This document shows, piece after piece, positions 29,151-33,158 of a stretch of DNA of 33,158 nucleotides. Location of the stretch: contig JAEXGR010000064.1 in the NCBI GenBank assembly GCA_023450745.1, positions 1 to 33,158 of the forward strand. The letters are read 5' to 3'. Made by a program: the position numbers and the translations under genes. The first letter of the stretch is position 1, and every line of letters begins with the position of its first letter. The stretch is from Synergistota bacterium. Its GTDB lineage: Bacteria > Synergistota > Synergistia > Synergistales > Synergistaceae. The notes under the pieces are model-generated. The model worked only from the letters and a program-made list of their open reading frames with translations. It did no database searches and had not been told where the DNA came from.

Positions 29151-29194
29151 ACCGGCGCGGCGTGGGGACATTTTGCCTCACGCCGCGCGCCGGT
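29151..29194. repeat. Palindromic repeat, copy 2 (REP-like, possible bidirectional terminator)
   Basis: Left arm 29151-29164 (ACCGGCGCGGCGTG), the same 14-nt loop GGGACATTTTGCCT, right arm CACGCCGCG-CG-CCGGT with 2 extra bases. 29151-29188 is identical to 22605-22642. It lies between the convergent ends of the LysR and serine dehydratase genes. Confidence 0.85.
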
Positions 29195-29206
29195 TAACCT
29201 TTGTCT

Positions 29207-30778
29207 TTAATGATTTTTCAGCTTTTCCAGCAGCTTCAGCGCCGCCGGGCTCTTGCCCAAGCCGCCGAAGGTACAGCGCAGCTCCAACGGCAGCTTGAGG
29301 CCGATATCGTACATCGCGGCGATCGTCTCGTCGAGCGGTATCACGCGGTCATACCCGGCGAGCGCCATGTTCGCCGCGGCGACGGCGTTTGAAGCGCCCA
29401 TCACATTCTTGCCGAGGCAGGGCACTTCGACGCGGTTTGCCACCGGATCGCAGGCGAGCCCCGTGATGTTTTGCAGCGCCATCGAGGCGGCGTCGGCGCA
29501 CTGCGCCGCGCTGCCGCCCATCAGCTGCGCCAGCCCCGCCGCCGCCATGCCGGAACCCGCGCCGCATTCCACCTGGCAGCCGCCCACCTCGGCGGCGAAG
29601 GTCGCCCCCTCGGCGATAAAGATGCCGACGAGCCCCGCCGCGAGCATCGCGCGCGTGATCTCCTCCTTCGGTCTGCCGAGCGCGAAGCCCGCGCCGAGCA
29701 GCGTCCCCGGCAGGCAGCCGCAGGAACCGGCGGTCGGCGCGGCGACGATGACCCCCATCGAGCTCTTCGTCTCCATGATCGCCGTGACCGATTTGATGAT
29801 GTTGTTGAGTATATCGCAGGGGATGAGCGCGCCGCGTTCGCGCGCCGCCTCGATCATATAAGCCTGCGGGCCGAGTATCCGGTCGGCGTACTCTGTACCC
29901 GCGAGGCCGTTCGCAAGCGCTCCCTCCATAATATCGACGAGGGCGCTCATCTTCGCCACGGCCTCTTCCCGCGACGTGCCGCCGCGCGCGGCCTCATACT
30001 CCGCCGCCAGCTCCCACATCGCAAACCCCCGGCCCTCGTTCCAGGCCAGCATCTCCGCCGCCGTCGAGAAGGGCACGGCGCAGCCCGCGCGTGAAAGCGT
30101 CGGCAGCATCGGCGCGATGAGCATGAACTCCGCCGCGCCGCTTTCGCCGGCGGCGGCGCGCAGCGCCCCCTCATCGGGAGCCTGCGAATATTTCAGCGTC
30201 AGCAGCGCCGCGCCGCCGTCCTCCGCTATTTGCGCAAACTCCGGCGCGGAGGCGGCGACGGCCGCCGAATTCCGCATCTCTGCCGCGCCGCGGGCCTCCG
30301 GAAACCTTGCCAGCACCTCGTAAAAATCGCCGCAGATGGAGACGGGGAAACCGTCGCAGCGCCGCATCTCGATCATGCCGCCGCCGACGGAGACTCCCTC
30401 CCACAGATGGTGTTCGCCGCCGCGCCCCCAGACTTCCATCCGGTAATTGTTCGGATGCGCCGCGCCATAATCGAGAATGCGAAATTCGACCTCGACACCC
30501 GCCTCCTGCGCGAGGGCCGCGTAGCGGTCGACATCAGGCTCCGTGATCTCCTTGCCGAGAATGCCGCAGACAAAGCCCATATCCGTACCGTGCCCGTCGT
30601 GCGAGGCGGCAAGCGAACCGTTCACGTCAAAATCGACGATGACGCGCCGCGGCGCGCCGCCGACAGACTGCCGCACAACCGACGCGATTCGCGCCGCCCC
30701 CGCGACATGCGAGCTCGACGGGCCGCGCATTACTGGCCCAATGACATCATTAAAAATACTTGCCGGCATTTTATCCAT
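29207..30778 (-). CDS. sdaA: L-serine dehydratase, iron-sulfur type, fused beta-alpha single chain
   Basis: A 523-residue single-chain enzyme. The N-terminal beta domain has IGPVMRGPSSSHVAGAARIA and NGSLAASHDGHGTDMGFVCGILG. The C-terminal alpha domain has VAAPTAGSCGCLPGTLLG (Cys353, Cys355), VGGCQVECGAGSGMAAAGLAQLM (Cys401, Cys405) and ITGLACDPVANRVEVPCLGKN (Cys443, Cys454), which include the [4Fe-4S] ligands. It deaminates L-serine to pyruvate and ammonia and is oxygen-labile. AGGAG lies 10 nt before the ATG. It follows the proline-racemase-family gene by 97 nt on the minus strand and may share its operon, although its much higher GC suggests a different history. A related substrate such as another beta-hydroxy amino acid is possible. 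Confidence 0.9.
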   Translation of the reverse strand: MDKMPASIFNDVIGPVMRGPSSSHVAGAARIASVVRQSVGGAPRRVIVDFDVNGSLAASHDGHGTDMGFVCGILGKEITEPDVDRYAALAQEAGVEVEFRILDYGAAHPNNYRMEVWGRGGEHHLWEGVSVGGGMIEMRRCDGFPVSICGDFYEVLARFPEARGAAEMRNSAAVAASAPEFAQIAEDGGAALLTLKYSQAPDEGALRAAAGESGAAEFMLIAPMLPTLSRAGCAVPFSTAAEMLAWNEGRGFAMWELAAEYEAARGGTSREEAVAKMSALVDIMEGALANGLAGTEYADRILGPQAYMIEAARERGALIPCDILNNIIKSVTAIMETKSSMGVIVAAPTAGSCGCLPGTLLGAGFALGRPKEEITRAMLAAGLVGIFIAEGATFAAEVGGCQVECGAGSGMAAAGLAQLMGGSAAQCADAASMALQNITGLACDPVANRVEVPCLGKNVMGASNAVAAANMALAGYDRVIPLDETIAAMYDIGLKLPLELRCTFGGLGKSPAALKLLEKLKNH

Positions 30779-30875
30779 ATCAACTCAACTCCTACTGATT
30801 TTTATTTACCGTTGCTACAGCTCTGCATCGGGACACATCTCGTTCTGTATGCATTTCCAAAATTTTATTGACGCC

Positions 30876-31886
30876 TTACCAGCTTACAAAACCATCTTTG
30901 AACTTGTCGCCGGCTTCAACGATAAGGTGATTATAACCGGTGATATGGACATCGCTGCATGATACTTTAGGCACAATTCCTTTAAAATCAGCGACGGGGA
31001 CCTCTTTTAACGGGGTCCCCTCGAACACTCCGCCAAAGATGCTTTTTTGATAGAATGGCTCGCCAATTTTTATAAGGCCCCTTGCAAAGCGCTGCGCTAA
31101 TCGTGTAGACGTCCCCGTGCCACAGGGGGAAATGTCAGCCTGGGCATCGCCGTATATGCATTGGCATAGGTATGTTCCGTCTTTGTCTTCCGTGTTATCA
31201 CAAAATAAAAGCTGATCCATGTAGTTTATAGCGGGGTTAAGCGGGTGTTCAACTTGTATCGCAGAATTTGAAGCCGCAAGAATTATTTTACTCAGTTCCC
31301 TGAGCTCATTGATATTTTTTCTTTCTATTTTTTTACCGATCGATTCGATATCGACTAGCGTAAAAAAATTTCCGCCAAATCCGATATCAACAACTAACTT
31401 ACCCACACCACTGACATTAATTTCTAAATCCCTCTTGTACAAAAATGCGGGTACATTTTCCAGCGACACGGACCTTACTACATCATTTTTTATTTCTACA
31501 AAAACGGTAACAAGACCGCTTGGTGTTTCTAATTTTATCATCGTCACCGGCTCTTCCGCCTTAACCATTCCGGTCTCTACAAGTACCTTAGCAACGGAAA
31601 GTGTTCCCGCGCCGCACATGGGCTGGTATGTAAGAGCGTCAATATAAAACAGCCCATAATCAGCCTCATCGCAGCAGGGCGACGTCAGTACCGCCCCGAC
31701 TAGGGAGAGAAAGCCCCGTGGCTGCCGCATGAGAGACTTTCTCATCCAATCGTAGTTTGACCTCATGTAATCCATTTTCTCACTAACAGTATTGCCTCTT
31801 AGCATAGGAATACCGGAAGTAATCACTCTGATCGGAGTACCTGTGGTATGCGCGTCGACCACAAAGAATGATTGTGCGCTAAGCAT
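30876..31886 (-). CDS. Proline racemase / hydroxyproline epimerase family protein
   Basis: A 336-residue protein with the two-lobed proline racemase fold: VVDAHTTGTPIRVITSG at the start, first catalytic block YQPMCGAGTLSVAKVLVETG (Cys91), second block DISPCGTGTSTRLAQRFARG (Asp251, Cys255). Both catalytic cysteines are present, as in racemases and 4-hydroxyproline 2-epimerases; trans-3-hydroxyproline dehydratases replace the second with Thr. The first motif reads MCGAG instead of the usual MCGH(G/N), so a conserved His is Ala. The ATG overlaps the stop of the OCD-family gene by one base (TAATG), so the two are tightly coupled. Together they resemble the hydroxyproline epimerase/dehydratase plus pyrroline-2-carboxylate reductase pairs. 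Exact substrate unknown. Confidence 0.85.
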   Translation of the reverse strand: MLSAQSFFVVDAHTTGTPIRVITSGIPMLRGNTVSEKMDYMRSNYDWMRKSLMRQPRGFLSLVGAVLTSPCCDEADYGLFYIDALTYQPMCGAGTLSVAKVLVETGMVKAEEPVTMIKLETPSGLVTVFVEIKNDVVRSVSLENVPAFLYKRDLEINVSGVGKLVVDIGFGGNFFTLVDIESIGKKIERKNINELRELSKIILAASNSAIQVEHPLNPAINYMDQLLFCDNTEDKDGTYLCQCIYGDAQADISPCGTGTSTRLAQRFARGLIKIGEPFYQKSIFGGVFEGTPLKEVPVADFKGIVPKVSCSDVHITGYNHLIVEAGDKFKDGFVSW

Positions 31887-32866
31887 TAAAGTATCGTTCC
31901 TATTCCCGCCGTCATCGCTCTTTCATAGACTTTGTGTGCAATCACAATGTCAAGCGTCGCAAATCCAACTGTCTTCATTAACGTTATTTCGTTATTGTCT
32001 GTACGTCCGGGAATTGATCCTGTCAACAGTTCCCCGAGCTCCCCTGTTATTGAACTCTCGGAGAAATCCCCTTCCGCAATTGGTATTAAGAACTCCCCGG
32101 CTTCGCTCATGACAGCTTCTTTATTATCAATATAAATTTTGTCAGCTCTATTCATAATATACGCATCCAACTCGCGCTTATTTGGCATGAACGTTCCTAC
32201 CGCGTTAATATGCGTTCCGGGTTCTACCAAGTGGCCATCAAAAACGGGATTTACACTCGTAGTTACCGTTGTTATAATATCAGCGCCAATCACAGCCTGA
32301 GAAGAGGATTTGGCGGTGATAAGTTTTGTTCCAAACTTTTCAGTGAAAACTAAATTCTGTCTCACAAATGCCTCCGCTCTAGCGAGGTTGGAATCAAAAA
32401 TGCGCACCTCTTCCAACCGCCGCACCGAGAGCATCGCTTCAAGCTGAGAAAAAGATTGGCCTCCAGTGCCGAACAACGCGCCAACGGAGGCATCCTCGTT
32501 AGCAAGAAGCTCCGTCGCAAGCCCCGAGACCGCTCCCGTACGCATTCTTGTAAGTTCTGTTCCGTCGATCAGAGCATTAACTATGCCTGTCTCGGGATCT
32601 GTCAATAAAACCATAGCAGATACCGCAGGGAGGTTTTTCTTATAATTTTCTGCATATGTAGAGACTATTTTTATCCCAGCCCGCGGATACCTTCCAATAT
32701 GGGCGGGCATGAAGGAAGTTATACCGCCGTCAGCCACGTTAAAGTTTGTACGTACCGGTACGTCTGCCTCTCCGCGAGATTGGATTATAAAAGCCTCACG
32801 ATCAGACTCTATAGCATCCCTCATACTGAAAACTCTTCGTATTTCTTCAGCACTTAAAAACAGCAT
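31886..32866 (-). CDS. Ornithine cyclodeaminase/mu-crystallin family reductase (copy in TRAP operon)
   Basis: A 326-residue OCD-family protein: GIKIVSTYAENYKKNLPAVSAM (substrate Lys), LIDGTELTRMRTGAVSGLATELLA (RTGA motif), a standard dinucleotide loop GALFGTGGQSFSQLEAML, and INAVGTFMPNKRELD with IYIDNKEAVMSEAGE. In this family, reductases of pyrroline-2-carboxylate (LhpI-like) and ornithine cyclodeaminases share these motifs. Coupling to a proline-racemase-family gene by a 1-nt overlap favours a role in proline or hydroxyproline analogue metabolism (reduction of a cyclic imine to a proline-like amino acid). GGAGAG lies 5 nt before the ATG. The gene is noticeably AT-rich compared with the left part of the window. 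Confidence 0.87.
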   Translation of the reverse strand: MLFLSAEEIRRVFSMRDAIESDREAFIIQSRGEADVPVRTNFNVADGGITSFMPAHIGRYPRAGIKIVSTYAENYKKNLPAVSAMVLLTDPETGIVNALIDGTELTRMRTGAVSGLATELLANEDASVGALFGTGGQSFSQLEAMLSVRRLEEVRIFDSNLARAEAFVRQNLVFTEKFGTKLITAKSSSQAVIGADIITTVTTSVNPVFDGHLVEPGTHINAVGTFMPNKRELDAYIMNRADKIYIDNKEAVMSEAGEFLIPIAEGDFSESSITGELGELLTGSIPGRTDNNEITLMKTVGFATLDIVIAHKVYERAMTAGIGTIL

Positions 32867-32898
32867 AATATCTCTCCTTCATTGTTTATTGACAAAAA

Positions 32899-32925
32899 CA
32901 TAGCCCCCGCTTACAAAACGAGGGC
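32899..32925 (-). terminator. Hairpin between the TRAP permease and OCD genes
   Basis: Minus strand: GCCCTCG (32925-32919), 9-nt loop, CGGGGGC (32909-32903), 7 bp with one G-U, then TATGTTTTTG. It probably gives partial termination between the permease and the enzyme genes. Confidence 0.6.
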
Positions 32926-32943
32926 CAATGGAATATAATTTCA

Positions 32944-33158
32944 TCACATACAGAATAGATTTTTTATATTCAGCAGAACAAGCGAAAACCAAGGCACATA
33001 GGTTATCAGACCAAGTACAACTATAGTTGCGCCAAGAAAAGGAAGAGCCGACTTTGACACCTCTTCAAATGAAACCTTGCCCAAATTCACAGCGGAAAAA
33101 AGGCAGACACCGACCGGCGGCGTCGCAAGCCCAATCGTAAGGTTAAGACAAACCATTA
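32944..33158 (-). CDS. TRAP transporter large permease, DctM family (C-terminal part)
   Basis: The last 70 or so residues of a membrane protein: LNLTIGLATPPVGVCLFSAVNLGKVSFEEVSK, then a final hydrophobic helix ALPFLGATIVVLGLITYVPWFSLVL and a short tail. The GLxTPPVGxxLF motif is the C-terminal hallmark of DctM, the 12-helix TRAP permease that imports organic acids or amino-acid-like compounds with Na+. The gene enters from the right edge on the minus strand. It lies 77 nt before the OCD-family gene and probably imports the substrate for the OCD/proline-racemase-family enzymes. Confidence 0.88.
   Translation of the reverse strand, partial: MVCLNLTIGLATPPVGVCLFSAVNLGKVSFEEVSKSALPFLGATIVVLGLITYVPWFSLVLLNIKNLFCM

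Noticed and set aside
22603..29194. The two palindromic repeats as ends of a transposon or genomic island
   Set aside because: No transposase, integrase or target-site duplication is visible, and both copies are in the same orientation at gene ends; a REP/terminator reading is simpler.
30876..31886. Call as trans-3-hydroxy-L-proline dehydratase
   Set aside because: The second catalytic position is Cys255 (SPCGTG), not Thr as in the dehydratases.
1..33158. CRISPR arrays, tRNA or rRNA genes, prophage
   Set aside because: Scanning by eye found no spaced short repeats, no cloverleaf or conserved rRNA segments and no phage structural or integrase genes.

Overview
The window looks like the chromosome of an anaerobic, amino-acid-fermenting Gram-negative bacterium. 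The gene mix fits the Synergistota (Cloacibacillus/Synergistes type): two TRAP transporter fragments, [FeFe]-hydrogenase maturation genes, an oxygen-sensitive Fe-S serine dehydratase, phosphate butyryltransferase, two aldo/keto reductases with ferredoxin-type tails, and many amino-acid-modifying enzymes. This placement is inferred from gene content and GC-rich codon use. No rRNA, tRNA, CRISPR array, phage gene or transposase was seen.

Layout. (1) 1-2966, minus strand: an operon of AroE-like dehydrogenase, TIM-barrel isomerase/dehydratase-like protein, VOC protein and the start of a TRAP substrate-binding protein. It looks like uptake and processing of a cyclic polyol or quinate/shikimate-like acid. 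(2) 3188-6300, plus: a molybdate/tungstate ABC transporter in the order modC-modA-modB-modD, closed by a strong hairpin. (3) 6415-8240, plus: 1-pyrroline-5-carboxylate dehydrogenase, whose promoter shares a 15-bp motif with the mod promoter. (4) 8281-11418, minus: M23 peptidase, alpha/beta hydrolase, phosphate butyryltransferase and a DUF502 membrane protein. (5) 11497-16213, plus: PlsC, then a promoter and attenuator-like leader before a TM1266-type hydrogenase regulator, an orphan NMT1-like binding protein and HydF, then a HisD-family dehydrogenase. (6) 16470-19886: a second TIM-barrel paralogue (minus), HMG-CoA lyase and a PLP aminotransferase (plus). (7) 20148-22599, plus: tandem Fe-S aldo/keto reductases and a decayed gene fragment. 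(8) 22747-29098: an operon on the minus strand (HAL-fold lyase, BCCT transporter, ornithine-cyclodeaminase-family protein, YeiH-type exporter) with a divergent LysR regulator. (9) 29207-33158, minus: the end of a TRAP permease, a second OCD-family protein, a proline-racemase-family protein and Fe-S serine dehydratase.

The most interesting locus is region 8. The lyase would be auto-annotated as histidine ammonia-lyase, but the Ala-Ser-Gly triad that forms the MIO cofactor is Glu142-Ala143-Asp144, so it cannot act as a normal HAL. No hutU, hutI or formimino-glutamate gene is nearby. A MIO-less HAL homologue next to a betaine-type (BCCT) carrier matches what I recall of ergothionase, which eliminates trimethylamine from the trimethyl-betaine ergothioneine. 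The locus is therefore a candidate ergothioneine (or other sulfur-betaine) uptake and catabolism operon, with an OCD-family enzyme and a sulfur-anion exporter as unexplained partners.

Other leads are mutually exclusive hairpins upstream of the hydrogenase regulator, a 38-nt identical palindromic repeat at two convergent gene ends, and several enzymes whose key residues depart from their family (AroE-like, HisD-like, proline-racemase-like).
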